Source: Bacteriovorax sp. Seq25_V
GTDB taxonomy: Bacteria; Bdellovibrionota; Bacteriovoracia; Bacteriovoracales; Bacteriovoracaceae
Direction: 5' to 3'
DNA length: 64,000 nt
Assembly (NCBI RefSeq): GCF_000447795.1
Contig: NZ_AUNI01000020.1
Coordinates: 310,001 to 374,000 of the forward strand
The notes beneath the pieces were generated by a model. The model made no database searches and was not told the DNA's origin. It worked only from the letters and a program-made list of their open reading frames with translations. Positions 27,425 through 35,838 of this stretch are shown here, piece after piece. The translations under genes were made by a program, and so were the position numbers. The stretch's first letter is position 1; the number at the start of each line of letters is the position of its first letter.

Positions 27425-28867
27425 ATGAATAAACAATGGTACATTAACCAAGATGGTAAAAACAAGGGCCCATTTTCGGCCAGTGAATTACTAAAACTTG
27501 CTCAGGCAGGGGAGATAAAGGAATTTACTCTTTGCTTAAGAAAGGGCATGCCTTCTTGGATTCCTTTTTTTCAGGCTCAAGGTCTACTTGAGGCTGAAGT
27601 TGTACCACCACCTTTGCCTGATTTTCCGGACCTTCCGCCATTACCAAGTATAGAACCTGAACTTCCAAATATCCCTATGGATCTCGAGGAAGAGTCAGGT
27701 CTTGATCCGCTCGACGATGCTCTTCTTGAGTATGAAGATGGGGAAGCTGAACTTTTAATTGATGAAACTTCTGGAAACGAAGAGGGTGAAGATGAGGCCG
27801 TGAATGAGTTCGAAGCCGAGGATGATTTCGAAGCTGAGATAGACTCTAATGAATCTCATCATGAAGAAAAACGATCATTTCCAGTTTATACTTTCGCAGT
27901 AGGTGTTGTCTTTTCTCTTCTCTTTGTTGTTTTTTCTTTTCTCGTACTTGTTCCATCAGAATCAAGACCTACATTGTTTAAAAATGTCTCTATCGATGTG
28001 CTTGATCAGCTACAAACGAAACAACAGGGGTCTAAGTTCTACGTCAACCTTGGTCTTGATAAGAGTAGTGAAGTTATTTATGGAAGTTCTAATCTAAGCT
28101 CAGATGCTATTGTAAGGGCCGAGTTTAAAAGAATTGGCGTTGATAGCTATACAGACAAAATCTCATTTCATTCCTCTGCAACTCTTAAAGAAGGCGTTGT
28201 TAAATTTGATGATTTCGACTTCATTGAAGGTGAAAGAATTGTGCAGGGACTTTATCATGTAAGATTTCTTGCGAAGGTAATTGATCCTTGGCATAAGCTT
28301 AAAAACTTTGTCTTGAAAAAACCAAATGAGTTTTACTTCGAAAATGACTCTTACCTTATCCCTGCGAGTTTATCTGAATATAAGAAGCAAATTCAAACAA
28401 TTCAGGCGAATAAGAAAATACACGAAAAGGAAATACTGATTTCTCTTGATCAGAAACTGCAGACTGTTGACTCTATTTTAACCTCATTGTCACTTCATTA
28501 TCGTCTATCTTTGAACTTTAACACAGGTAAAGAATGTCGTAGTGAGTTTGAAAAGCGCTATCAAATGCAAGCAGGTCCACTTTTACAAAGTATTATTCTT
28601 GAAGATTATGAAAAGCTTTATGTGACTTCTGTACAACGTGCAGTTCTACAAGAAATTAGTGAGCAGATCCATGGTGTTGCAAAAGATATTGCGGCCATGA
28701 GTTCGGAGCTTTCTGCAGATATTAGTAAGTATACAAAAGTAACTTCAAAAATTAGATTAGCTAAAAGAGAAGCGCTCACCGTTTATATCGATGAGCATAA
28801 AGAAAAGATTCAAAAGATTAGAGATTCGATCAAACTTCAACTAGAAGAAGTTAAATCTGCGATATAG
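27425..28867 (+). CDS. GYF-domain inner-membrane protein with acidic linker
   Basis: 480 aa. Residues 1-55 form a GYF_2/DUF4339 domain (WYINQDGKNKGPFSASEL, then RKGMPSWIPF), which binds Pro-rich peptides. Residues 56-150 are Pro-rich then strongly acidic. One membrane helix spans about 153-176. The periplasmic part (180-480) has a beta-rich section followed by long helices from 330 onward (coiled-coil-like) with one Cys. So a cytoplasmic peptide-binding module faces in and an uncharacterised domain faces out. Paralogous architectures occur in deltaproteobacteria; the function is unknown. No clear Shine-Dalgarno sequence; the 3' end overlaps the convergent hydrolase by 17 bp. Confidence 0.75.
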   Translation: MNKQWYINQDGKNKGPFSASELLKLAQAGEIKEFTLCLRKGMPSWIPFFQAQGLLEAEVVPPPLPDFPDLPPLPSIEPELPNIPMDLEEESGLDPLDDALLEYEDGEAELLIDETSGNEEGEDEAVNEFEAEDDFEAEIDSNESHHEEKRSFPVYTFAVGVVFSLLFVVFSFLVLVPSESRPTLFKNVSIDVLDQLQTKQQGSKFYVNLGLDKSSEVIYGSSNLSSDAIVRAEFKRIGVDSYTDKISFHSSATLKEGVVKFDDFDFIEGERIVQGLYHVRFLAKVIDPWHKLKNFVLKKPNEFYFENDSYLIPASLSEYKKQIQTIQANKKIHEKEILISLDQKLQTVDSILTSLSLHYRLSLNFNTGKECRSEFEKRYQMQAGPLLQSIILEDYEKLYVTSVQRAVLQEISEQIHGVAKDIAAMSSELSADISKYTKVTSKIRLAKREALTVYIDEHKEKIQKIRDSIKLQLEEVKSAI

Positions 28868-29750
28868 GGGATTCTTTTACAAAGAGTTCGCTGCAGTAAT
28901 AACCTTTCTTTGGGTCTTTACTAACTTTTGCTCCCCAGAACTTTGTGTCATGTTCAAAAATCAGCTTTAAATCTTTTTCAATAATCATATCGAGAAATTC
29001 TACTTTGTTTTCTGTTGTAATCCCTGGACTAATATCGTAGCCCATGACCCAAGGAATACTAACGTGATTTGATGTTGGAATTAAGTCAGCAAGGTAGATG
29101 AATTCATCAGTATAAGGATGAGCAAGAAAAGGTGTGTGACCATGAGAACACTTAAAGTAGAGATTTTTATCATCACTTATTTTTAGTACCGTACCTTCTT
29201 CTCCATCGAGCCAATTTATTTTTCCTGCTTTGTTAGCTTCGTCAATAATTGGGGCAAATGTATCATAGTGAAAAGAGCCAGCATCTCTTTGTGTTGGATT
29301 CTTTGAATATTCCCAGTGTTTAGAGTGAAGGTGAATTGTGGCATTTTCAAAAACACTTACAAGTTTATCATCAACATTTTTAGTCAAACCGCCAATGTGG
29401 TCGAAGTGGAGATGACTGATGACAAGGTCAGTGATATCTTTGGTACTAAGACTTAAAGCTTTGAGTGTTTCTTCAAGAGGGTCTCTTTTTTGTCTTACAT
29501 CAAATCGGCTATCAAATTTATCACCATGATAATCACCAATTCCTGTATCAACTAAAATGTTTTTGTCAGCTGTTTGGATAAGCCAAAGCCTAAGGTCTAG
29601 ATCAATTCTGTTGAGTTCGTCAGGTGGTGAGACTTTCTCCCAGAGTGGGCGAGGAATAATCCCATACATTGCGCCACCGTCGAGTCTAAATAAACCTGGA
29701 CTGATGCAAAAGTTTTTGATTTCACAAGAGTTCTTATTTTTTTCACTCAT
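28851..29750 (-). CDS. MBL-fold metallohydrolase (quorum-lactonase-like)
   Basis: 299 aa from the ATG at 29750; another ATG three codons upstream and a longer frame are possible, with GGAG between them. The HLHFDHIGG metal motif, TGIGDYHGDKF upstream, the middle His in FKCSHGHTPFLAHP, ADLIPTS and the late FEHD give the full metallo-beta-lactamase set. The N-terminal FRLDGGAMYGIIPRPLWEK matches the AttM/AiiA-like and glyoxalase-like group. No signal peptide. The substrate (lactone, thioester or ester) cannot be read. Confidence 0.85.
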   Translation of the reverse strand: MSEKNKNSCEIKNFCISPGLFRLDGGAMYGIIPRPLWEKVSPPDELNRIDLDLRLWLIQTADKNILVDTGIGDYHGDKFDSRFDVRQKRDPLEETLKALSLSTKDITDLVISHLHFDHIGGLTKNVDDKLVSVFENATIHLHSKHWEYSKNPTQRDAGSFHYDTFAPIIDEANKAGKINWLDGEEGTVLKISDDKNLYFKCSHGHTPFLAHPYTDEFIYLADLIPTSNHVSIPWVMGYDISPGITTENKVEFLDMIIEKDLKLIFEHDTKFWGAKVSKDPKKGYYCSELFVKESPISQI

Positions 29751-29937
29751 ATCTATCATTTCTCCAATAGTTTCGAATATAATATGCCGATACGGTAGCA
29801 ACATTATCGATATTAAACAATAAATTCCAAAAAAAACGGCAATTTATGAAGCGTTGCTCCTAGGAAGATAGGGGTTCGAGGTCTATCATAAGGCCAGTTA
29901 CATCCATTTAAAAGTTCAATTAAATAGAGGAGAACTT

Positions 29938-31110
29938 ATGAACGTACATGAGTACCAGGCCAAAGACCTAATGAGAAAAGAAGGTCTTAAGGTTCTTAAT
30001 GGTCATGTTGCTAAAACTGTTGATGAGGCGGTTGAAGCGGCAAAGAAACTCGGTGGAAACATCTGGGTTGTTAAAGCACAAATTCACGCAGGTGGGCGTG
30101 GTAAAGCTGGTGGTGTTAAGCTTGCTAAGACTCTTGATGAAGTTAAAGCACACGCAACAGAGATCTTAGGTAAGACTCTTGTAACTCACCAAACTGGTCC
30201 TGAAGGTAAGAAAGTTTTAACACTTCTTATTGAAGAAGGTTGTGACATTGATCACGAGTACTATGCAGGTGTTGTTCTTGATAGGAACACTGGAAAGATC
30301 ACAATGATGGCATCAGCGGAAGGTGGTGTTGAGATTGAAAAGATCGCAGAAGAAACTCCAGAGAAGATCATTAAAGTTGCTGTAGAGCCAGGTGCAGGAT
30401 TTACTCCATATGTAGCAAGAAAACTTGCTTACGGTATTGGTTTAAAAACTAAAGAAGAAGTATCTGAAGCATCAAAGTTCTTTAAAGGGCTTTATGATAT
30501 GTACGTTAAGTATGATTGCTCAATAGCTGAGATCAACCCTCTTGTTAAAACTAAGCAAGGTGAGATTCTAGCTCTTGATGCTAAACTTAACTTTGATGAC
30601 AATGCTCTTTTTAGACATAAAGAAATCGAAGCTCTAAGAGACGTAACTGAAGAATCGGAAAAAGAACTTGAAGCTTCTGCTTTTGGTCTTTCTTATATCG
30701 AGCTTGATGGAAATATTGGTTGTCTAGTAAACGGTGCTGGTCTTGCGATGGGTACAATGGACATCATTAAGCTTCACGGTGGAGCTCCTGCTAACTTCCT
30801 TGACGTAGGTGGTGGGGCAACTAAAGAAGCTGTTCAAAAAGCATTTTCAATTATTCTTTCTGATCCAAACGTAAAAGCTATTCTAGTTAATATCTTTGGT
30901 GGGATCATGAAGTGTGACATTATTGCAGAAGGTGTTATCGCTGCTGCAAAAGAATTAAGTTTAAAAGTTCCTCTCGTTGTAAGACTTGAAGGTACAAACG
31001 TTGCTCTTGGTAAGAAAATTCTTAATGAGTCTGACCTTGATATCATTGCTGCAGACGATTTAGCAGATGCTGCTAAAAAAGCAGTAGCAGCGGCAAAAGG
31101 AGATGCGTAA
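29938..31110 (+). CDS. sucC: Succinyl-CoA synthetase beta subunit (ADP-forming)
   Basis: 390 aa, the family's usual length. It forms the ATP-grasp part of succinyl-CoA ligase (TCA cycle, substrate-level phosphorylation). Typical start [16 protein letters not shown], Gly-rich [14 protein letters not shown], the EINPLV loop, [17 protein letters not shown] and the C-terminal [15 protein letters not shown]. Strong AGAGGAG ribosome binding site. It overlaps sucD by one base (TAATG). It shares the TCA function of the sdh operon but is not linked to it. Confidence 0.97.
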   Translation: MNVHEYQAKDLMRKEGLKVLNGHVAKTVDEAVEAAKKLGGNIWVVKAQIHAGGRGKAGGVKLAKTLDEVKAHATEILGKTLVTHQTGPEGKKVLTLLIEEGCDIDHEYYAGVVLDRNTGKITMMASAEGGVEIEKIAEETPEKIIKVAVEPGAGFTPYVARKLAYGIGLKTKEEVSEASKFFKGLYDMYVKYDCSIAEINPLVKTKQGEILALDAKLNFDDNALFRHKEIEALRDVTEESEKELEASAFGLSYIELDGNIGCLVNGAGLAMGTMDIIKLHGGAPANFLDVGGGATKEAVQKAFSIILSDPNVKAILVNIFGGIMKCDIIAEGVIAAAKELSLKVPLVVRLEGTNVALGKKILNESDLDIIAADDLADAAKKAVAAAKGDA

Positions 31111-31985
31111 TGGCCATTTTAATTAATAGAGATACTAAGTTAATCACTGTTGGTTTCACTGGTAAGCAAGGTACATTTCACTCTCTTCAATCTAGAGATT
31201 ACGGAACTAACTTTGTTGGTGGTGTAACTCCAGGTAAGGGTGGAACTGTCCACGAAGGTTTTCCTGTTTTTAATACAGTAAGAGAAGCAATTGATAAAAC
31301 TGGTGCAAACGCGGCCATGGTTATGGTTCCTCCTCCATTTGCAGCTGATTCAATTCTTGAGTGTATCGACGCAGAAATTCCTCTAATCATCGCGATTACT
31401 GAAGGGATTCCTATTATTGATATGATTAAAGTAAAAGCAGCGCTACAAGGTTCTAAGTCGAAACTAATTGGACCAAACTGTCCAGGTGTTATCACTCCAG
31501 GTGAGTGTAAGATTGGAATTATGCCAGGTCATATTCATATGCCAGGTAAAGTTGGTGTTGTATCACGTTCAGGTACTCTTACATATGAAGCGGTTTTCCA
31601 ATTAACTCAAAGAGATATTGGTCAATCAACATGTGTTGGTATCGGTGGTGACCCTGTTAACGGAACTAACTTCATTGACGTTCTTGAACTATTTGAAAAA
31701 GATCCAGAAACAGAAGCAGTTATCATGATCGGTGAGATCGGTGGTTCAGCAGAAGCTGACGCTGCAAGATGGATCCAAAAAAATATGACGAAGCCAGTTG
31801 TATCGTTCATCGCAGGAGCTTCAGCTCCAGCAGGTAAGAGAATGGGTCATGCAGGTGCTCTAATCTCTGGTGGTGATGATACTGCTGAAGCTAAGTTTAA
31901 AATCCTAGCTGAGTGTGGAATTACTGTATGTCGTTCACCTGCTGAGCTTGGTGAAAAAATGGAAGCTGTTCTTAAATCTAAATAG
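31110..31985 (+). CDS. sucD: Succinyl-CoA synthetase alpha subunit
   Basis: 291 aa. It binds CoA and carries the phosphohistidine. Visible: the CoA-binding N-terminus [14 protein letters not shown], the GPNCPGVI loop, and the active His in [18 protein letters not shown]. Start coupled to sucC. An inverted repeat follows about 20 bp after the stop, and ndk is next with its own ribosome binding site. Confidence 0.97.
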   Translation: MAILINRDTKLITVGFTGKQGTFHSLQSRDYGTNFVGGVTPGKGGTVHEGFPVFNTVREAIDKTGANAAMVMVPPPFAADSILECIDAEIPLIIAITEGIPIIDMIKVKAALQGSKSKLIGPNCPGVITPGECKIGIMPGHIHMPGKVGVVSRSGTLTYEAVFQLTQRDIGQSTCVGIGGDPVNGTNFIDVLELFEKDPETEAVIMIGEIGGSAEADAARWIQKNMTKPVVSFIAGASAPAGKRMGHAGALISGGDDTAEAKFKILAECGITVCRSPAELGEKMEAVLKSK

Positions 31986-32003
31986 TTATTTTTGATTTGA
32001 GCC

Positions 32004-32031
32004 GGGATACTTGCCATTTTACGAGTATCCC
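32004..32031. repeat. Inverted repeat between sucD and ndk
   Basis: GGGATACT / AGTATCCC, 8-bp arms around a 12-nt centre. No T run follows, so it may be an operator or an RNA processing/stabilising hairpin rather than a terminator. Confidence 0.45.
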
Positions 32032-32078
32032 ATTATAGCTGTAGATAATTAGATTTTATTCGTTAAGGAGACAATACA

Positions 32079-32501
32079 ATGGAAAGAACGTTTAGTATTA
32101 TTAAGCCAAATGCGGTACTTGATAACAACATTGGGAACATCATTAAGAAATTTGAAAGCGAAGGGCTAAGAATTGCTGCTGCAAAACTTACTCACCTTTC
32201 AAAAGAAAAAGCAGAAGGATTCTATATTGAGCACAAAGAAAGACCATTCTTTGGTGAACTAGTAGCATTCATGACTTCAGCTCCAGTTGTATTAATGGTT
32301 CTTGAAGGTGAAAACGCTGTTGAGAAAAATAGAAAAATTATGGGAGCAACTAACCCAGCTGAAGCTGAGGAAGGAACTCTAAGAAAGCTTTACGCAAAAT
32401 CAATCGGTGAAAACGCTGTTCACGGATCTGATTCAGCTTCTGCTGCAGAAAGAGAAATCAATTACTTCTTCGACAAGAATGAAGTTCTTCCAAGATACTA
32501 A
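32079..32501 (+). CDS. ndk: Nucleoside diphosphate kinase
   Basis: 140 aa, the standard bacterial length. It balances NTP pools by a ping-pong phosphohistidine reaction. Start [13 protein letters not shown] is typical; the active His is in [10 protein letters not shown], followed by [17 protein letters not shown] ribosome binding site. The last 25 bp, which encode the C-terminus and stop, are repeated exactly at 32679-32703. Confidence 0.97.
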   Translation: MERTFSIIKPNAVLDNNIGNIIKKFESEGLRIAAAKLTHLSKEKAEGFYIEHKERPFFGELVAFMTSAPVVLMVLEGENAVEKNRKIMGATNPAEAEEGTLRKLYAKSIGENAVHGSDSASAAEREINYFFDKNEVLPRY

Positions 32502-32505
32502 TTTT
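32481..32505 (+). repeat. 25-bp direct repeat, copy 1 (ndk 3' end)
   Basis: Begins GAAGTTCTTCCAAG and includes the ndk stop. An exact second copy lies at 32679-32703, 198 bp downstream. Confidence 0.9.
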
Positions 32506-32531
32506 TAAAATTATATTTTGAAATACAATGA

Positions 32532-32557
32532 GGCCCTGCTTAATGCAGGGCCTTTTT
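32532..32557 (+). terminator. Terminator of ndk
   Basis: 8-bp GC-rich stem GGCCCTGC / GCAGGGCC, five-base loop, five T. Confidence 0.9.
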
Positions 32558-32592
32558 GCTTCATTCTTGGAGAAGAAGGTACTTCTGAGATA

Positions 32593-32677
32593 CTTCGCCG
32601 ATGAAAAGTGACAGTGTCACTTTTCAACTTGTAATGAAGATGTAAAACGAAATACTTTGCCTTAGAGTTCGGCGAAG
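32593..32677. repeat. Outer inverted repeat enclosing a large palindrome
   Basis: CTTCGCCGA (32593-32601) pairs with TCGGCGAAG (32669-32677). The enclosed 67 bp contain the perfect 25-nt palindrome at 32602-32626. As RNA the region could fold into a branched structure. Confidence 0.55.
32602..32626. promoter_or_regulatory. Perfect 25-nt palindrome, candidate operator
   Basis: 12-bp arms (first arm TGAAAAGTGACA) around a single central G. Its length and symmetry suggest a dimeric repressor site. No gene starts close to it. Confidence 0.55.
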
Positions 32678-32678
32678 G

Positions 32679-32703
32679 GAAGTTCTTCCAAGATACTAAT
32701 TTT
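32679..32703 (+). repeat. 25-bp direct repeat, copy 2
   Basis: Exact copy of the ndk 3' end, including its stop codon, with no ndk frame before it. It bounds a segment of about 173 bp. Confidence 0.9.
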
Positions 32704-32711
32704 ATGTCCAG

Positions 32712-32805
32712 GATGGATGGTATGTCGACGGGAGGCAGGAGCCGAAGTCGACGATGGCCCGATGGACGGTATGTCGACGAGAGGCAGGAGCCGAAGTCGA
32801 CGATG
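32712..32805 (+). repeat. GC-rich tandem repeat, two 45-bp units, period 49 bp
   Basis: Units at 32712-32756 and 32761-32805 differ at two positions. Each holds GTCGAC, four bases, GGC-AGGA-GCC, three bases, GTCGAC, so each can fold into a hairpin like REP/BIME elements. G+C content is well above the flanks. Confidence 0.8.
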
Positions 32806-32911
32806 TGCGAATGTCCTCGTTCTAAGTTCACAATCTGCGTTTACTATCTATTTATTAGATTGAGTTCATTCTATTTATCTATTTTACGTTGCAGTCTGAT
32901 ATTTGTATAAA

Positions 32912-32937
32912 CCCCTAAGTCAAGTTCTTAGGGGGGA
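32912..32937 (+). promoter_or_regulatory. Hairpin that masks the ribosome binding site
   Basis: CCCCTAAG (32912-32919) pairs with CTTAGGGG (32927-32934); the right arm is the G-rich Shine-Dalgarno stretch GGGGGGA, and the ATG is at 32941. Folding would hide most of the site, so translation may be controlled. Confidence 0.6.
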
Positions 32938-32940
32938 CAT

Positions 32941-33417
32941 ATGAAATTTCTTTTTACACTTCTATTTTCTGTATCAATCTTCGCTGCAAATATTAAATGT
33001 GAGTCATTCTATCAAATTGAGCAAGATTTTGGGCTAGACGTTGAAATGTCGTTTACACTCAAAAGTTTTGGAGATGGAGAGTATCACATTAAAGATAGAA
33101 ATATTTCATTTGCTGTTGATGCTGATGAAGGAAGTCCTTGGTATGAATTTAATGGTTCGTCTGAAAAGGTAATCACTAATAACAAGAGTTATAAACCAAG
33201 AAAGTATAAAGGCCACGTACAGTTTGATTATACATCTGGTCTTGATGAAGTGAATGGTGAAGAAGGATTTTTTGGGTATACAAGTTTTCTTTTACCAATC
33301 TCCTCAATATCTGATCTTCATGTTGGCAGCGAGTTTAAGGCCATACTAATAATGTCTTGGGTTTCAGATCATTGGGGAGCAAGTAGAACTCTTGGTTGTC
33401 AGGTTACTTCGTTGTAG
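32941..33417 (+). CDS. Small secreted protein of unknown family
   Basis: 158 aa with a signal peptide (MKFLFTLLFSVSIFAANI). Mature part beta-rich, with one Cys near the start and one near the end. No family was recognised. The Shine-Dalgarno sequence lies inside a hairpin. The 3' end overlaps the convergent thioesterase gene by 14 bp. The GC-rich repeat island lies upstream. Confidence 0.7.
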   Translation: MKFLFTLLFSVSIFAANIKCESFYQIEQDFGLDVEMSFTLKSFGDGEYHIKDRNISFAVDADEGSPWYEFNGSSEKVITNNKSYKPRKYKGHVQFDYTSGLDEVNGEEGFFGYTSFLLPISSISDLHVGSEFKAILIMSWVSDHWGASRTLGCQVTSL

Positions 33418-33922
33418 CAATAAAGTCTTTCTCACCTTGAATTAATTCTTTTAAATACTCGGGCATCTCAAGATTAACGTCAGTGATGCCCATTTTTTCT
33501 AAGACATACTTCGGCTCAATCAGCTTACCTTTTAACATTCCAACTTTAACAATTGCCTTTGCGCAAAGCTTTCCCTTGTGAATGAAATCCTGTTCAACAT
33601 AGAACCATTTGTCGTCAAACGAAATAAGTTTAGTGACAAGAGAAAACCTCGCAAAAGGTGGAATTTCTCTTCTAAATACAATATTCACAGAGGCCGCTAC
33701 AGCCTGCCATTTATACTTTAAAGCCGCTTTAAACAGTCCCGAGCGCACGGTTGCATCCATTCGACCTATATCCATAAAACCGAGGTACTTTGCATTGTTG
33801 AGGTGTAAGTTAAAATCAATATCAAGAGGCATGACAACGAAATTTAATTTGAACTCTTCAAGAAAGGATTGCTTTGGAATAAATATCCATCTGAGAATAT
33901 GATGTGGAGTCCTAAAATTCAT
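33404..33922 (-). CDS. Hotdog-fold acyl-CoA thioesterase-like protein
   Basis: 172 aa. The segment FVVMPLDIDFNLHLNNAKYLGFMDIGRMD is the hotdog 4HBT/THEM6-like motif, with the Asp and Asn of the active site and the long helix start (positions about 28-58). A later strand reads AVAASVNIVFRREIPPFARF. No signal peptide. Such proteins hydrolyse acyl-CoA or acyl-ACP, and THEM6-like members are poorly characterised. Divergent from the sulfite-oxidase-fold gene. Confidence 0.8.
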   Translation of the reverse strand: MNFRTPHHILRWIFIPKQSFLEEFKLNFVVMPLDIDFNLHLNNAKYLGFMDIGRMDATVRSGLFKAALKYKWQAVAASVNIVFRREIPPFARFSLVTKLISFDDKWFYVEQDFIHKGKLCAKAIVKVGMLKGKLIEPKYVLEKMGITDVNLEMPEYLKELIQGEKDFIATTK

Positions 33923-33989
33923 TTATATGCGCCTTGATTTTTAAATAATTATTTGTTCCAATATTTCTAAATAAAATAAAGGAAGTTTA

Positions 33990-34466
33990 ATGTTGAAAGT
34001 TCTATTTTTGTTTACTTTTCTTTGTTTGGCAAATGCAGCAAGTATTGTGCCTCGTGAGAAAATCAAAGTTTCTGGAAAAATCAAAGAAGGAATTAGCAAA
34101 GAGTTTCAAGTTAACTATCTTGAAAAGTTTGGTATTCAAAAAGTTAAAATTAATGACCCTTACACAAGTGATAAGGAAATTGATTTTGAAGGACTTTCAA
34201 TTGATGATATTTTTAAAGTTTTTGCTCCAGAGGCAAAGACTGTCGATGTTACAGCAATCAACCTTTATAAAATTAAAATTGAAAAAGGCAGTCCTGTCGC
34301 AAAGAATCTTTATTTTGTTTTCAAAGAAGATGGCAAGTATATAACTGTTGAGAGAATGGGACCCCTTCGAATTGTTCGAAGTGGTCTTGGGGTGATATCC
34401 AAAGACAATCTCGTTCTAGAAGGTGCTCCTTGGGTTTGGATGGTAAGCGAGTTAAAATTTGAATAA
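33990..34466 (+). CDS. Secreted sulfite-oxidase-fold (oxidored_molyb-like) protein
   Basis: 158 aa with a signal peptide (MLKVLFLFTFLCLANA). The mature part follows the pattern of small 'molybdopterin-dependent oxidoreductase' domain proteins: IDFEGLSIDDIFKVFAP, then VDVTAINLYKIKIEK, YITVERMGPLRIVRS and the closing WVWMVSELKFE. The molybdenum-binding Cys of true sulfite oxidases is not present, so it is likely a binding rather than a catalytic protein. It overlaps the following histidine kinase by 8 bp, which suggests it acts as that kinase's periplasmic input. Confidence 0.6.
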   Translation: MLKVLFLFTFLCLANAASIVPREKIKVSGKIKEGISKEFQVNYLEKFGIQKVKINDPYTSDKEIDFEGLSIDDIFKVFAPEAKTVDVTAINLYKIKIEKGSPVAKNLYFVFKEDGKYITVERMGPLRIVRSGLGVISKDNLVLEGAPWVWMVSELKFE

Positions 34467-35838
34467 AGAAGATTATCAAATTCTCGATAGTGATCATGAT
34501 AATATTAATAGAAAGGCAAAAATTCTAAGTGCCCTTGTATTTCTCATCATGATTTTAATTTTTTTTATCATAGGAAATTTGAATTCCTATGATAGTAAGA
34601 CAAATATCTATAATAATAGATTGTACTCACGCGTTCATTTGCAAGTCTCAAATGCTCTATATGATTCTAATTTTTTAATGGAAAAGTATCTTCGAACAAA
34701 TAACTTCGCAGTGCTTGAAGACTCTTTAACTAGGTTGAAGTCAGCACTAGCTCTTTTTAGATCAAGTGCTGATCATGACTTCGGTGACATTGAGGGGAAT
34801 CCTTCTCTTCGTAATATTGTTAATTCTAAAAATACGATCAAAGAAATCATCGATCAGTTTGAAGCAGAGGTAAGTAGAGTTCAGGCCGGTGATGAGGTAA
34901 ATGTTGTCGAACTCTATAATATTGAGTACCGCATCTCGACATTAATAAAAGAAATCCTGACAATGGAGGCTACATATTGGAGGGAGCGCCTTGTTGATTT
35001 TCACTATATTCAAAAGGGCCAAAGAAATAATAAATATTTTCTGATCGGACTTGGAATATTGACTTTAACTTTAGTAATCACTCTTCTTATTTTAATCGCT
35101 CGAAGAAAGCGTCTCGAGAAAACAGTTAAAGACGGTCAATTAAGAATTATTAATGCCTCGAAAATGGCATCTCTTGGTGAATTTTCAGCTACAGTTGCTC
35201 ACGAAATTAACAATCCTTTGTCCATCATTCTTTGGCGTCTTGCAAACCTGGAAAAAAGCATTATCTCAGATGGATATGATGAAAAAATTATTAAAGGTAT
35301 TGCAAGCGTCAGAGAACAGTCTCGTCGAATTGATCGCATTATTAAAGGTATTAAATTACTCGCTAAAAATTCAAACGACGTTGATAACGAAAGATATGAT
35401 ATCGATGACTGTATTTTTGAATTTAAAGAACTTGTTGAGCACCGCTTACATATTGAAGGTATTAACTTATACATCGACAGTCAGGTGACATCGAGAAATT
35501 GTCTCTTTGGAAAATCCGTCCAGTTGATTCAAGTCCTGACGAATTTATTAAATAACTCAGTTGAGGCAATCCTTAATGATGATGAAAAATGGATAAAGCT
35601 TACCATTAAGGAAGATCATGAAGTTATTACTATTTCTTTTATGGATTCAGGTCATGCTAGCAATATTAAAAACTCGGATAAAGTTTTTGAGGTCTTCTAT
35701 TCGAGTAAAAAAGATAGAGGAACTGGACTTGGACTCGGTATTTCTAGGCAAATTATCGAAAGCTTCAATGGGACATTAAAGTTCAATGTGAACTCTGTTA
35801 ACACAGAGTTCCTCATTACACTTCCAAAGTTTTCTTAA
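34459..35838 (+). CDS. Membrane sensor histidine kinase
   Basis: 459 aa, read from a TTG at 34459 because the first ATG lies inside the first membrane helix. Helices at about 23-42 and 195-215 enclose a helical periplasmic sensor of about 150 aa. HisKA follows with the phospho-accepting His near residue 248 in TVAHEINNPLS, then HATPase_c with N box (LLNNSVEAI), a weak G1 (MDSGHASNI) and G2 (RGTGLGLGIS). No receiver is attached and no response regulator is adjacent. Coupled to the upstream secreted protein. Confidence 0.88.
   Translation: MNKEDYQILDSDHDNINRKAKILSALVFLIMILIFFIIGNLNSYDSKTNIYNNRLYSRVHLQVSNALYDSNFLMEKYLRTNNFAVLEDSLTRLKSALALFRSSADHDFGDIEGNPSLRNIVNSKNTIKEIIDQFEAEVSRVQAGDEVNVVELYNIEYRISTLIKEILTMEATYWRERLVDFHYIQKGQRNNKYFLIGLGILTLTLVITLLILIARRKRLEKTVKDGQLRIINASKMASLGEFSATVAHEINNPLSIILWRLANLEKSIISDGYDEKIIKGIASVREQSRRIDRIIKGIKLLAKNSNDVDNERYDIDDCIFEFKELVEHRLHIEGINLYIDSQVTSRNCLFGKSVQLIQVLTNLLNNSVEAILNDDEKWIKLTIKEDHEVITISFMDSGHASNIKNSDKVFEVFYSSKKDRGTGLGLGISRQIIESFNGTLKFNVNSVNTEFLITLPKFS

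Larger units (their letters stand above)
32502..32940. other. Repeat-rich intergenic island without a supported gene
   Basis: 439 bp between ndk and the next secreted protein. Holds the ndk terminator, the palindrome, the second copy of the ndk end, the GC-rich tandem repeat and an A/T-rich 3' third with the downstream gene's leader. Short frames in it cross the repeats and look non-coding. Confidence 0.7.

Noticed and set aside
32712-32805. CRISPR-like repeat
   Set aside because: Only two units with a 4-bp gap; there are no spacers and no cas genes.
32511-32831. Open frame of 106 codons on the minus strand over the same island
   Set aside because: It crosses the ndk terminator, the palindrome and the repeats, so it is most likely chance.
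32704-32910. Open frame across the GC-rich tandem repeat (68 codons)
   Set aside because: It is made mostly of repeat sequence, has no ribosome binding site and no protein-like pattern; the frame stays open because stop codons are rare in the GC-rich unit.
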